Shown here: piece after piece, positions 23,052 through 31,196 of the stretch
Numbering within the stretch: position 1 is the first letter of the stretch
Layout: each line of letters starts with the position of its first letter
DNA from: an uncultured bacterium
GTDB taxonomy: Bacteria > Verrucomicrobiota > Lentisphaeria > Victivallales > UBA1829
Length of the DNA: 34,737 nt
Assembly (NCBI GenBank): GCA_900549415.1
Contig: URNX01000035.1
Span: forward strand, 1 to 34,737
Reading direction: 5' to 3'
Notes under the pieces: generated by a model
The model's input: the letters and a program-made list of their open reading frames with translations, nothing else
What the model was told of the DNA's origin: nothing
Databases searched by the model: none
Translations under genes and position numbers: made by a program

Positions 23052-23690
23052 TCAAAAGGGGATATCGTCTTCGATTCCCTGGACGTTGTCTGCGGGTTCG
23101 GGCATTTCCGGAGCCGCCTGCGGGGCAGGGGCAACGGAACGCGTGTACGGCTGCGGCTGCGGTTCGTAGGACGGCTGCGAGGGCATCTGCGGAGGAATTC
23201 CGCCTCCCTGCTGGCCGTACTGCGGCTGTCCGTAGGCCGGACGCGGACGGCTGTACTGCTGCGGCATCGCATCGGGCGAATACTGCTGCTGGCCGTCCGG
23301 CTGGCGGCGGGCATAGGACTGCCCGTCCCCGTAGTCGCCTGCCGGTGCGCCGCCGTCGCGGCGCGATCCGACGAACTGGACGGTTTCCGCGACGACGCGG
23401 AGCCTGGAGCGCTGTTTCTGGTCGTTTTTATCGACCCAGCGGTCAAGCTGAAGACGACCTTCGATGAAGACAGAGGAGCCCTTGTCGAGATACTTGCTGC
23501 AGTTATCGGCCTGGCGGTCCCAGACCGTGATATCCACGAAGCAGACATCCTCCTTGGTTTCATTTCCCTGGCTGTATCTTCTGTTCACGGCAAGCGTGAA
23601 TTCACAGACCGCCATTCCGGACGGCGTGTAGCGCAGTTCCGGTTTGCGGGTCAGATTGCCCATAAGAAGTACCTTGTTGAAAGATGCCAT
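23052..23690 (-). CDS. ssb: Single-stranded DNA-binding protein
   Basis: The 212-residue protein starts with the OB fold (1-112; FNKVLLMGNLTRKPELRYT, FVDITVWDRQADNCSKYL, VFIEGRLQLDRWVD). A Gln/Pro/Gly-rich linker follows (about 115-195). The acidic tip IEDDIPF binds partner proteins such as DNA repair enzymes. It lies between rpsF and rpsR. Confidence 0.97.
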   Translation of the reverse strand: MASFNKVLLMGNLTRKPELRYTPSGMAVCEFTLAVNRRYSQGNETKEDVCFVDITVWDRQADNCSKYLDKGSSVFIEGRLQLDRWVDKNDQKQRSRLRVVAETVQFVGSRRDGGAPAGDYGDGQSYARRQPDGQQQYSPDAMPQQYSRPRPAYGQPQYGQQGGGIPPQMPSQPSYEPQPQPYTRSVAPAPQAAPEMPEPADNVQGIEDDIPF

Positions 23691-23720
23691 CTGCGATTCT
23701 CCTCTGAGTGAATTGTTTTA

Positions 23721-24050
23721 TCAGTCGGCGAGCGTTGCGCCGGCGACGGTCGGGACGCCTTCCGGGCGGTCATAGTTGATGACCAGGAGACGGATGAGGC
23801 GCTCGTCGAGTCTGTACTGGTTGCGGACTTCGATGACCTTCAGCGGGTCCATTTCGAACACATAATCCCAGTAGATACCGGCTTTGCGTTTGTTGATTTC
23901 GCGGGCAAACTGCTTGCGACCCATGGCGTTGGCTTCGATGAGTTTGCCTCCCCAGCTTTCGAGATTCTTGCCGAATTCTTCGGTGAATCCTTTTCCTTCG
24001 TCCTCAACCTTGCGGATGTCGAGGATGAATATTGCCTCGTACTTTTTCAA
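23721..24050 (-). CDS. rpsF: 30S ribosomal protein S6
   Basis: The 109-residue protein has the ferredoxin-like S6 fold: KKYEAIFILD at the start, GRKQFAREINKRKAGIYWDY in the middle, and YRLDERLIRLLVI near the end. It is first in the S6-SSB-S18-L9 run and pairs with S18 on the ribosome. Confidence 0.96.
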   Translation of the reverse strand: MKKYEAIFILDIRKVEDEGKGFTEEFGKNLESWGGKLIEANAMGRKQFAREINKRKAGIYWDYVFEMDPLKVIEVRNQYRLDERLIRLLVINYDRPEGVPTVAGATLAD

Positions 24051-24087
24051 GATCCCACCTCTTTCTTGGTGTATTTTGATTCTTTTT

Positions 24088-24705
24088 TCAGTTCGTCTTC
24101 TCTTCCGCGGACTGGCTGCAGTCTGTGGAATTGTACTGGTTCATTGCCATTGTGATGCCGCGTCTCAGCAGCAGCTCAACGGCTTCGACGGCTTTGTCGA
24201 GCGCCTTTTCATAGCACTCTTTCTCCGCGCCCTCGAACGAAGTCAGAACGTAATCCGCTCTGCGCTTCGAATGCTCATCGCCGATCCCGACCCGGAGACG
24301 GGGAAAGGCTTCCGACTTCAGCGCTTCGATAATGGATTTCATTCCATTGTGTCCGGCGCTGCCGCCGTTTTTGCGGATCCGGAGGCGGCCGACCGTGAGA
24401 TCAATGTCGTCATAGACGATCAGGATCTCCGCCGGAACGAGATTCTCGCTCTTCATCAGAGGGAGCACCGCGTCGCCGCTCAGATTCACATAGGTCAGGG
24501 GCTTCATCAGAATCACATTTCTGCCGCCGAAGCGCCCTTCCCAGGCGTTTGCGTTACGCGCACGCCGCGGAGAAAACATCGTCGGATACTTCCGCAGAAA
24601 ACGGTCGATTACCTCGAAACCCGCATTGTGACGGGTTCCGGCATATTCCGCTCCGGGATTGCCGATTCCGACGATCAGACGGCATTCTGTTTCCTCCATT
24701 CGCAT
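24088..24705 (-). CDS. pth: Peptidyl-tRNA hydrolase
   Basis: The 205-residue protein frees tRNA from stalled peptides. VGIGNPGAEYAGTRHNAGF carries catalytic His26. KPLTYVNLSG, VYDDIDLTVGRLRIR and GGSAGHNGMKSI are the other family motifs. It begins 14 nt after rplY; the prs-ctc/rplY-pth order is widespread in bacteria. Confidence 0.96.
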   Translation of the reverse strand: MRMEETECRLIVGIGNPGAEYAGTRHNAGFEVIDRFLRKYPTMFSPRRARNANAWEGRFGGRNVILMKPLTYVNLSGDAVLPLMKSENLVPAEILIVYDDIDLTVGRLRIRKNGGSAGHNGMKSIIEALKSEAFPRLRVGIGDEHSKRRADYVLTSFEGAEKECYEKALDKAVEAVELLLRRGITMAMNQYNSTDCSQSAEEKTN

Positions 24706-24719
24706 AAAGCCGGCCAGGA

Positions 24720-25406
24720 TTATTTCTTCTTGGCTTCTTCGCGCTCAGCTGCGCGTTCGGCTTTTTCCTTGGCACCGACGATTTCCGGTTCTGCGGCGGC
24801 ATCGCCTTCAGCCGGAGCCGGAGCTTCCGGAATGTCTTCCGCCATCTTCGTGGAGTCGATGACTTCGAAGACAACCAGGTCGCCGTGAGACTTCGCGGTG
24901 ACGCCTTCGGGAAGAACGAGTTCGGAAACGTGGATCAGATCGCCGACTTCCATCTTGGAAACATCGACTTCGATGAGTTCCGGAAGAGCATCGGGGAGAC
25001 ATTCCACCTTGAGGGTGTGGAGAACCTGGTCAAGCAGACCGCCTCTGGAGCAGCCGACCGGCTGTTCGAATCCCGGGTGAACCGGAACTTCGGCTTCGAT
25101 CGCGACATCCTTGCGGATTTCGAGGAAGTCGATGTGGCTGGTGGTTCCCTTGATGAAGTTGCGCTGCGTGTCTTTGAGGAGAGCGCGGACTTCTTCGCCG
25201 CCTTCGAATTCGAGGGAGACGATGTTGAATTCATGCTGGGAGAGGGCTTCCCATTCCGCGGCGGGAACGGAGATTGCTCTGCCGGTAGCGCCCTTGCTGT
25301 AAATCACAGCCGGAATCAAACCCTGAGCTCTGACTCTGCGCGCTTCCGCGCTGCCTTTTACCGCGCGGTCGCTAACATTGAGCACATGCTTTGCCTTGTT
25401 TGTCAT
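24720..25406 (-). CDS. rplY: 50S ribosomal protein L25/general stress protein Ctc
   Basis: The 228-residue protein is the long (Ctc/TL5) form. Residues 1-95 bind 5S rRNA (RRVRAQGLIPAVIYSKG, then SHIDFLEI). The beta domain (about 100-190) carries VHPGFEQPVG and DVSKMEVGDLIHVSEL. The acidic/lysine-rich tail (190-228) is low complexity. GAAAGGACC precedes the ATG. Confidence 0.95.
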   Translation of the reverse strand: MTNKAKHVLNVSDRAVKGSAEARRVRAQGLIPAVIYSKGATGRAISVPAAEWEALSQHEFNIVSLEFEGGEEVRALLKDTQRNFIKGTTSHIDFLEIRKDVAIEAEVPVHPGFEQPVGCSRGGLLDQVLHTLKVECLPDALPELIEVDVSKMEVGDLIHVSELVLPEGVTAKSHGDLVVFEVIDSTKMAEDIPEAPAPAEGDAAAEPEIVGAKEKAERAAEREEAKKK

Positions 25407-25456
25407 TCTTGGTCCTTTCGTTTATGATAATGCTTGTATAAGCAAGTTTTCCTGAA

Positions 25457-26419
25457 TTATTGTTCCGGATCGCGGAACAGGGTCGAAACCGATTCGCCGT
25501 TGTGAATGCGGCGGATTGCCTCGGCAAGCAGCGGGGCAACGCACAGAACTTTCAGCTTGCCTTCGATGTGGCAGGTGTTCGGAACCGTGTTGGTCGTGAT
25601 CAGCTGCTCAATCGGGCTGTTCAGAAGGTTCGTTCTCGCCTTGTCCGTCAGCAGGCTGTGGGATACAACCGCATAGACTTTCGCGGCGCCTTTGCGTTTG
25701 AGCAGATCCGCTGCGGCGCAGAGCGTTCCGGCCGTGGAGGTCAGGTCGTCGACAATCACGCAGGTGCGTCCGTCGACGTCGCCGACGAGGTGTGCGGATT
25801 CAACCGTCGTGGCGTTCACGCGGCGTTTTGCGATAACCGCGAATCCGCAGTTGAGACGGTCTGCGAAGCTGTGCGCCATCTTGACGCTGCCGGAGTCGGG
25901 GGAAACAATAACGGATTCCTCATCGACCTTGATGACTTCGCGCAGATACTGGATGAAAACCGGGAACGCGTAGAGGTGGTCGACGGGGATGTCGAAGAAT
26001 CCCTGAATCTGCTGGGCGTGGAGATCCATGCCGAGAATCCGGTTCGCTCCGGCGCTGACGAGCAGATTCGCGACGAGTTTCGAGGTGATGGGCACGCGGG
26101 GACGGTCCTTGCGGTCCTGACGGGCATATCCATAGTAGGGGATGACGACGGTGATGCGGGCCGCGGAAGCACGGCGGGCGGCGTCGAGCATGATGAGCAG
26201 TTCCATGAGATGCTCATTGACGGGGCTGCAAGTGGGCTGAATGATGAACATGTCCGCATTGCGGAGATTGTCCTTGTACTGGACGAAAATTTCGCCGTCG
26301 GGGAACCGTTCGATGTTGACGTGACCGAGTTCCATCCCCAGACACTTTGCGATAGATTTAGCCAGTTCCGGGTTTGCTGTACCGCTGTACAGTCTGATGT
26401 CTCTTGCATTACCTTCCAT
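25457..26419 (-). CDS. prs: Ribose-phosphate pyrophosphokinase
   Basis: The enzyme makes PRPP from ribose-5-phosphate and ATP for nucleotide, His and Trp synthesis. Residues include ERFPDGEIFVQ, the flexible loop YYGYARQDRKDRPRVPITSK, MDLHAQQIQGFFDIPVDHL and the PRPP loop VDDLTSTAGT (commonly DDMIDTAGT; Ser replaces the second-half Asp). I start it at ATG 26417-26419 with GCGGAG 5 nt upstream (320 aa, the normal length). An upstream in-frame TTG would add ten atypical residues. It heads the operon and has a long leader. Confidence 0.95.
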   Translation of the reverse strand: MEGNARDIRLYSGTANPELAKSIAKCLGMELGHVNIERFPDGEIFVQYKDNLRNADMFIIQPTCSPVNEHLMELLIMLDAARRASAARITVVIPYYGYARQDRKDRPRVPITSKLVANLLVSAGANRILGMDLHAQQIQGFFDIPVDHLYAFPVFIQYLREVIKVDEESVIVSPDSGSVKMAHSFADRLNCGFAVIAKRRVNATTVESAHLVGDVDGRTCVIVDDLTSTAGTLCAAADLLKRKGAAKVYAVVSHSLLTDKARTNLLNSPIEQLITTNTVPNTCHIEGKLKVLCVAPLLAEAIRRIHNGESVSTLFRDPEQ

Positions 26420-26614
26420 AATGACTCCGCGCTGCCTCCGTTGATGCAATCCTTATTCGTTCGGGAATACGCCTGACTGCTGCGGAGAGATGCGGAACGC
26501 CTGCGCGGGCAAAAGCCTTTGCACTGGCGTCAACCTTTCGGGTATGTCCGTTCGTTTTGCGCGTCCGGACTTGCATCCTCTATAGCGGATCAAGGTCGAT
26601 AATTCTCGTGTTAA
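26420..26614 (-). ncRNA. Structured leader RNA of the prs operon (candidate cis-regulatory element)
   Basis: The transcript from the promoter at 26621-26648 has about 190 nt before prs. Read as RNA it can form a closing stem GA(G)GATGC/GCATCTC (26580-26573 with 26493-26487), enclosing GTCCG/CGGAC (26570-26566 with 26550-26546), a small ACC/GGT hairpin and ACGCC/GGCGT (26530-26526 with 26501-26497) topped by GCAAA/TTTGC. Just after the closing stem, CTCCGC (26487-26482) is complementary to the prs ribosome site GCGGAG (26430-26425). Layout is riboswitch-like, but no known class was recognised. Confidence 0.35.
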
Positions 26615-26620
26615 TCTTAT

Positions 26621-26648
26621 AATTTAGCGCATTTTCCGGATTTGTCAA
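26621..26648 (-). promoter_or_regulatory. Promoter of the prs-bamA operon
   Basis: Minus strand: perfect TTGACA (26643-26648), 16 nt, TAAATT (26621-26626). A nearby TATAAG would need a 21 nt spacer. Confidence 0.65.
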
Positions 26649-26711
26649 GCGGAAAACGGAAAAAAGAGCGCGGAAGATCTGGGAAAAAATGAAAAAAGCG
26701 CATAATATGAT

Positions 26712-26739
26712 TTGCATTTTCGATAAAAGCGTGTAATAT
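26712..26739 (+). promoter_or_regulatory. Promoter of tRNA-Ser
   Basis: TTGCAT (26712-26717), 16 nt, TAATAT (26734-26739), ending 12 nt before the mature tRNA. Confidence 0.55.
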
Positions 26740-26751
26740 ATGCTACACTTC

Positions 26752-26840
26752 GGAGAGATGGTCGAGTGGTTTAAGGCAGCGGTCTTGAAAACCGCCGCGG
26801 GGTCTCCTCGCCGCGGGTTCGAATCCCGCTCTCTCCGCCA
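26752..26840 (+). tRNA. tRNA-Ser (anticodon UGA)
   Basis: An 89 nt class II tRNA with encoded CCA. The acceptor stem GGAGAGA pairs with TCTCTCC, the anticodon loop is CTTGAAA (anticodon TGA), a long variable arm is GC-rich as in tRNA-Ser, and the T arm carries GGTTCGAATCC. It lies between the core operon and the accessory genes. Confidence 0.96.
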
Positions 26841-27040
26841 TTTCTCTTTGCATCAATCATTTTCCTTTGTTTCCCCTTAATTCGCCTTCATAGCAAAAAA
26901 CAGTTTCATAAACAGCTTTTGTTGCTTGAAAACTTTTGGGAACAGTGTAAATTGACAAAGTATGATGGTTAAGTTGAAACAAATGTGCGCAAATTTATGG
27001 TGCTGCACATAAAACTGTATAAAACACAGAGAGTCTCAAA
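26841..27040. other. AT-rich spacer, no gene seen
   Basis: 200 bp between the tRNA and the YopX-like gene. It holds a TTGACA (26952-26957) without a well-spaced -10 and no clear terminator for the tRNA. No repeat of the tRNA 3' end was seen. Confidence 0.6.
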
Positions 27041-27799
27041 ATGAGAATTTTCGTTAAGCATGAAATTGAGGTTGCAAACCGTCCGGCAAACATTCAGTTC
27101 AGAGTATTTAATCTGAAGACAAAGACGTTTTATCCTGAAACGGAAAAATTCTTTCTTTCATCTGCCGGCGACTGCCTGATGACGGAAGCCGGAGAAAAGC
27201 TGAGTTTGAAAGAAAATGTGATTCAGCGGTGCACAGGTGAGGTGGATATAAAGGGAAAACTGATCTACCATGGAGATATTCTCAGAACCAACGAGTATGG
27301 ATGGCGGGCTTGCGTCGTCTGGCGCGAGGGACAGTTTTCTCTGGTGTCTCCGGATGGCGGATACAGTGATTTGCCTGATTGGGGGGCGTGCGAAATCGTT
27401 GGAAATATACTTCTTACTGCGGAGGTCAATGGGAAAGGTTTCTGCATGAAAGAAAAAGAGAAAGCCAGGGATTTCTGGTACGCCTGCTGGAACGGCGACT
27501 TCAAAAGACTTAAGAAACTGCTGCCATCCTGCCGGGAGTTCATCAACACCAATCTTGAGTATGAGGAGGACGGCGAAAAGAAATTTCTGTCATTGCCTCT
27601 GATTGCCGCTCTGAATTCCCGGCATGAAGAGTGCGTCCGGCTTTTGCTGCAGCATGGAGCAAAGTTGCATAAGACCTGCAGGAATATGAAGGAAACTCCG
27701 TGGAGCTTTGCGAAAAACGGAGAGATTTTCCGGCAGGTTTCTATGACGGAGCTGCTCAGCTCTGTAAAAGGAAATCCATCGGAAAACAGCAAAAACTGA
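27041..27799 (+). CDS. YopX-like domain fused to ankyrin repeats
   Basis: The 252-residue protein has an N-terminal part (about 17-127) that fits the phage-associated YopX family: FRVFNLKTKTFYP, then QRCTGEVDIKGKLIYHGDIL (the family's YTGLKDKNGKEIYEGDI-type core), VVWREGQFSL and EIVGNILL. Residues about 141-215 look like one or two ankyrin repeats (FWYACWNGDFKRLKKLL; LPLIAALNSRHEECVRLLLQHGAKL). No signal peptide or membrane segment. YopX proteins are normally short stand-alone phage genes of unknown role; this fusion is unusual. It lies between tRNA-Ser and the CRISPR-Cas operon. The ribosome site is weak (AGAGAG). Function unknown. Confidence 0.7.
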   Translation: MRIFVKHEIEVANRPANIQFRVFNLKTKTFYPETEKFFLSSAGDCLMTEAGEKLSLKENVIQRCTGEVDIKGKLIYHGDILRTNEYGWRACVVWREGQFSLVSPDGGYSDLPDWGACEIVGNILLTAEVNGKGFCMKEKEKARDFWYACWNGDFKRLKKLLPSCREFINTNLEYEEDGEKKFLSLPLIAALNSRHEECVRLLLQHGAKLHKTCRNMKETPWSFAKNGEIFRQVSMTELLSSVKGNPSENSKN

Positions 27800-28083
27800 A
27801 ATTTTGAAAATCACCGGGGAATCGCATTTGCTTTGAATAAGTTTTTACATTCTTCCCCGGGAATCTGCTGCATCCCTGAAAGAAAACCGGTTACCTGCAT
27901 TATTCTCACAGAAAATAAAAACAGATCCCGTTATCTCCGGAGAAAACATTCCCAATTAAAGATCTTCTTTTTTTTACATGAAGACCTTGAAAAATAATTT
28001 TGCCGCCTTATATTATTTTTTAGCGTTACTGTGATTCAAGCTTCGTGAAAGATTTGTGTTGGTTTAAAATGGGGGAGAGCATT
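27800..28083. other. AT-rich gap before the cas operon with an inverted repeat
   Basis: 284 bp without a gene. CCGGGGAA (27814-27821) and TTCCCCGG (27853-27860) form an 8 bp inverted repeat with a 31 nt loop and no T-run right after it. A T-rich run (27966-27975) and the cas promoter follow. No CRISPR repeat is present. Confidence 0.6.
27987..28014 (+). promoter_or_regulatory. Promoter of the cas operon
   Basis: TTGAAA (27987-27992), 16 nt, TATATT (28009-28014), 70 nt before the cas3 start. Confidence 0.6.
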
Positions 28084-30453
28084 ATGTTTTTTGCTCGTGT
28101 TGGAGAAAAAACGCAGTCACTGGAAGAACATCTCAGTGCTGTTGCAAGACTGTGCAGGATGTTTCTTGGCGGGTGCGGCTTTGAGAAAACGGGGAATCTT
28201 CTCGGACTGCTGCACGACGTCGGGAAATATTCTGTGCAATTTCAAAATTATATTCAATCAATTGGAGGGATTCTCAAGCCCGGAGCCCCCGGATATTTGC
28301 CGGATGCGGAAAATATGCGCGGCAAAATTCCTCATGCGGAGGTCGGAGCATGGTTCTTTGAAAAAGTATATGCCAGAAATGTTTTCCCGGATGTAAAAGC
28401 GATTCTGGAAATGCCTGTTGTCTATCACCATGCTTTCCCTGAAGATATTTTCACTCCGTCCGGCGAAACTCCTTTTTATGATAAGAAACCTGAAAATTTC
28501 AAATATGAACTTCCCGCGCTGTTTGAGCGGATTGACGCGGGAGTAAAAACAGAAATTGAGCGTTTGATTCGGGAAGGCGGCTTTTTGGGTGAAATCAGCG
28601 CATTCGTAAGGCTTCACAACAAGACGGCGGATCCGTTTGAGTGCGGGCTTCTGCTGCGGATGCTTTACAGTTCCCTGATTGATGCGGATCGTCTTGACGC
28701 CGCCGGGCTGGTTCCGTGCGGATTTCCCGACTGGAAGATGCTGGCGGATCGTCTGGAGAAGAATCTTGCAAAGTTTCCGGTCCGCAATGAACTGGACCGC
28801 ATTCGAGCGGATATTTCCGGAACAGCTCTTGAGTCGGCGGATTTAGAGCCCGGCGTTTACCGTTTTACAATTCCGACCGGAGGCGGGAAAACGTTTGCCG
28901 GATTGCGTTTTGCCCTGAATCATGCGGCGAAACACCGGATGAAGCGTATTATTTATGCGGCTCCGTTCCTTTCGATTCTGGACCAGAACGCAAAGGCGAT
29001 GCGCGGGATTATCGACGATCCGGACGGCAGGTTTATTTTGGAATTCCACAGCAATGTTTTGCGCGGCAAAGAGGACGAAGAGCCCTCCGGAGCGGTTGCC
29101 GAAACATGGGATTCCCCGATTATTGCCACCTCAATGGTGCAGATTCTGAACGCAATGTTTTCGGGGGAAAGCCGTTACGCGCGCCGCTTTCATCTGCTTT
29201 CAGAATCCGTACTCCTGTTCGATGAGATTCAGTGTCTGCCGGCTGAAATGACATATCTGTTCAACCGCATGGTCAATTTCCTCGCAGAGCGTCTGCATTC
29301 TACAGTCATTCTCTGTTCTGCGACGCAGCCGGCTCTTGAAAAGACAGAGTATCCGGTGAATGTGCGGGGAGAGCTTTATAGGGATTATCCGAAGCTGTTC
29401 CGTCAGCTGAAGCGGGTTGAGACCCGGTATGTGCAGGGAATCGGGACAAATGAGGAGGCTGCGGATTTTGCAGACCGCAGGCTTGAGTCCTGCAGCTCTC
29501 TCCTGATGATCTGCAATACGAAAAAGCATGCGGCGGAAATGTTCCGTTTGCTGCGGGAGAGACATCCGGAATGCCGTGTGTTTCACCTCAGCACGAATCT
29601 GTGTCCGGCGCACCGCAATGATGTTTTGGCGAAAATCCGTGCGAGGTTGAACTCCGGCGGGAAAACTGCGGTGGTTTCGACTTCGCTGATTGAGGCCGGC
29701 GTAGACATCTCATTCGAGTGTGTTATACGCATGCTGAGTTCTTTGGATTCCATTGTTCAGGCTGCCGGGCGCTGCAACCGGAATGCGGAGAGAACATGCG
29801 GTGAGGTCTTTGTCCTTGACAACCCGGCCGGAGTGAAGCTGACACATTCGGTGTCGGTCTGGAGCGCCGCGGCGAAGACTGCCCTGCGTCAGTTCGCGGA
29901 CGACCCGGAGCGGTTTGACGGAGATCCGCTTTCGCCGTCGCTTCTGAGTTTCTATTATGAAGAGCTGTACAGCCGTCTGAAGGATTCGGAAATTATGAAA
30001 TATCCGGTGAAGCTTCCGGAATGCAATGACACTCTGCTGAATCTTCTGGGCTCAAACGGGCATTCTCAGAATGCCTACAGGCGCCTTCACAATCCTCCGC
30101 AGATAACACCGAGGGCTGTTTTGGGGGCATTCCGCACGGCGGGCGAGTGTTTCAAAGCGCTGGATGACCTGACCTCCGCTTCTGTCATTGTCCCTTACGG
30201 ACACGGGACGGAGATTATCGCGGAACTGTGCACGAATCCTGCGCCGGAGCGTTTCAATGCATTGCTCCGGCAGGCGCAGCTTTATACGGTGGGTGTGACG
30301 GAGAATATGGAACGGAAGCTGCGCGAGGCGAACGCCGTTTACTGTGTTTCTGAGAAATACGGGATTCTTGCGGCGCGCGAAAGCGATTACGACGGGAATG
30401 ATCTGGGTCTCTGCCCCGGAAGCGGGTGTATGCAGACCATGAATATGTATTAA
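28084..30453 (+). CDS. cas3: CRISPR-associated nuclease/helicase Cas3 (type I-C)
   Basis: Cas3 unwinds and degrades DNA targeted by Cascade. I choose ATG 28084 because GGGGGAG lies 6 nt before it; a GTG at 28045 would add 13 residues. In the 789-residue form the HD nuclease has His16, HD at 44-45 (LLHDVGKYS), His84 (HAEVGAWFF), YHH (114-116) and DADRLD near 200. The helicase has TGGGKT (265-270), DEIQ (380-383), SATQ (412-415), STSLIEAGVDISF (532-544) and QAAGRCNRN (559-567). All catalytic motifs are intact, so it looks functional. First gene of the operon. Confidence 0.95.
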   Translation: MFFARVGEKTQSLEEHLSAVARLCRMFLGGCGFEKTGNLLGLLHDVGKYSVQFQNYIQSIGGILKPGAPGYLPDAENMRGKIPHAEVGAWFFEKVYARNVFPDVKAILEMPVVYHHAFPEDIFTPSGETPFYDKKPENFKYELPALFERIDAGVKTEIERLIREGGFLGEISAFVRLHNKTADPFECGLLLRMLYSSLIDADRLDAAGLVPCGFPDWKMLADRLEKNLAKFPVRNELDRIRADISGTALESADLEPGVYRFTIPTGGGKTFAGLRFALNHAAKHRMKRIIYAAPFLSILDQNAKAMRGIIDDPDGRFILEFHSNVLRGKEDEEPSGAVAETWDSPIIATSMVQILNAMFSGESRYARRFHLLSESVLLFDEIQCLPAEMTYLFNRMVNFLAERLHSTVILCSATQPALEKTEYPVNVRGELYRDYPKLFRQLKRVETRYVQGIGTNEEAADFADRRLESCSSLLMICNTKKHAAEMFRLLRERHPECRVFHLSTNLCPAHRNDVLAKIRARLNSGGKTAVVSTSLIEAGVDISFECVIRMLSSLDSIVQAAGRCNRNAERTCGEVFVLDNPAGVKLTHSVSVWSAAAKTALRQFADDPERFDGDPLSPSLLSFYYEELYSRLKDSEIMKYPVKLPECNDTLLNLLGSNGHSQNAYRRLHNPPQITPRAVLGAFRTAGECFKALDDLTSASVIVPYGHGTEIIAELCTNPAPERFNALLRQAQLYTVGVTENMERKLREANAVYCVSEKYGILAARESDYDGNDLGLCPGSGCMQTMNMY

Positions 30454-30482
30454 AACAATAAAGAATGAAAGGAGGAAAGAGG

Positions 30483-31196
30483 ATGAACAACACATTGAGT
30501 TTTGTTGTTCGCGGAAAATATGCTCTGTTTACGGATCCCGCAAGTAAAACCGGCGGGGACAAGTCTTCGTATCCGGTTCCGACTTATGAGGCTCTGAAGG
30601 GCGTAATAAAGTCGGTTTACTGGAAACCGACGCTGATCTGGATTGTGAAGCGGGTCCGGATTCTGAATCCGATCCGGATGGAAAGCAAGAGCATCAAGCC
30701 GAGAAAAATGTCGGGAGGAAACACGCTCGCGTATTACAGTTATCTCGCGGACGTTGCGTATCAGGTGGAAGTGCAGTTCGTGTGGAACACGACGCCTTTG
30801 GCAGGAAAGTATGCGAAGGATCGGATTGATGGCAAGCACTACCAGATTGCGCAGCGGATGATCGAGAAAGGCGGCAGGCGCGATGTGTTTCTCGGAACGC
30901 GCGAATGCCAGGCGTATGTTGAACCGTGCCGCTTCGGAGAGGGGCCGGGCTATTATGACGGCAAGGGGGTGCGCCCGTTCGGAATCATGTTCCACAGCTT
31001 TGCATATCCCTCGGAAACGGGGATTGATGAGTTGCGGACTCAGTTCTGGAATGCCGAAATGCGGGATGGAGTCATTGAATTCCCGCTTCCGGAGGCGTGC
31101 GACCCTGCAATGTCGCGCTTCATCCGCAAGATGAAAGCGGTTCTTCCCGAAAGCTGTGGTTTGAACGAGGAGACGCTGCGCAATGAGCTGGATTGA
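30483..31196 (+). CDS. cas5c: Cas5c, Cascade subunit and pre-crRNA endonuclease (type I-C)
   Basis: In type I-C systems Cas5c replaces Cas6 and cuts the pre-crRNA. The start at 30483 follows GGAGG by 7 nt; an ATG at 30465 lies upstream of that ribosome site. The 237-residue protein begins with the RAMP strand FVVRGKYALFTDP, followed by SSYPVPTYEALKGVIKSVYWKP. Tyr46 and the pair Lys118-His119 (GKHYQIA) fit the Tyr-Lys-His residues reported as catalytic in Bacillus halodurans Cas5c (Tyr46, Lys116, His117). It overlaps cas8c by 14 nt, suggesting translational coupling. Confidence 0.92.
   Translation: MNNTLSFVVRGKYALFTDPASKTGGDKSSYPVPTYEALKGVIKSVYWKPTLIWIVKRVRILNPIRMESKSIKPRKMSGGNTLAYYSYLADVAYQVEVQFVWNTTPLAGKYAKDRIDGKHYQIAQRMIEKGGRRDVFLGTRECQAYVEPCRFGEGPGYYDGKGVRPFGIMFHSFAYPSETGIDELRTQFWNAEMRDGVIEFPLPEACDPAMSRFIRKMKAVLPESCGLNEETLRNELD

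Noticed and set aside
26420..26449. Upstream TTG start for prs
   Set aside because: Adds ten residues not found in Prs and covers the good ribosome site GCGGAG of the ATG at 26419.
26487..26580. Leader of prs as a known riboswitch (cyclic di-GMP, THF or ykkC type)
   Set aside because: Fragments such as GCAAA look similar, but the conserved cores and stem order of those classes are not present.
26815..26840. Attachment site in the tRNA-Ser 3' end
   Set aside because: No second copy of the tRNA 3' end and no integrase gene were found inside the window.
27800..28083. CRISPR array upstream of cas3
   Set aside because: No direct repeats of 28-37 nt with regular spacers are seen here or elsewhere in the window; the array probably lies past cas2 outside the right edge.
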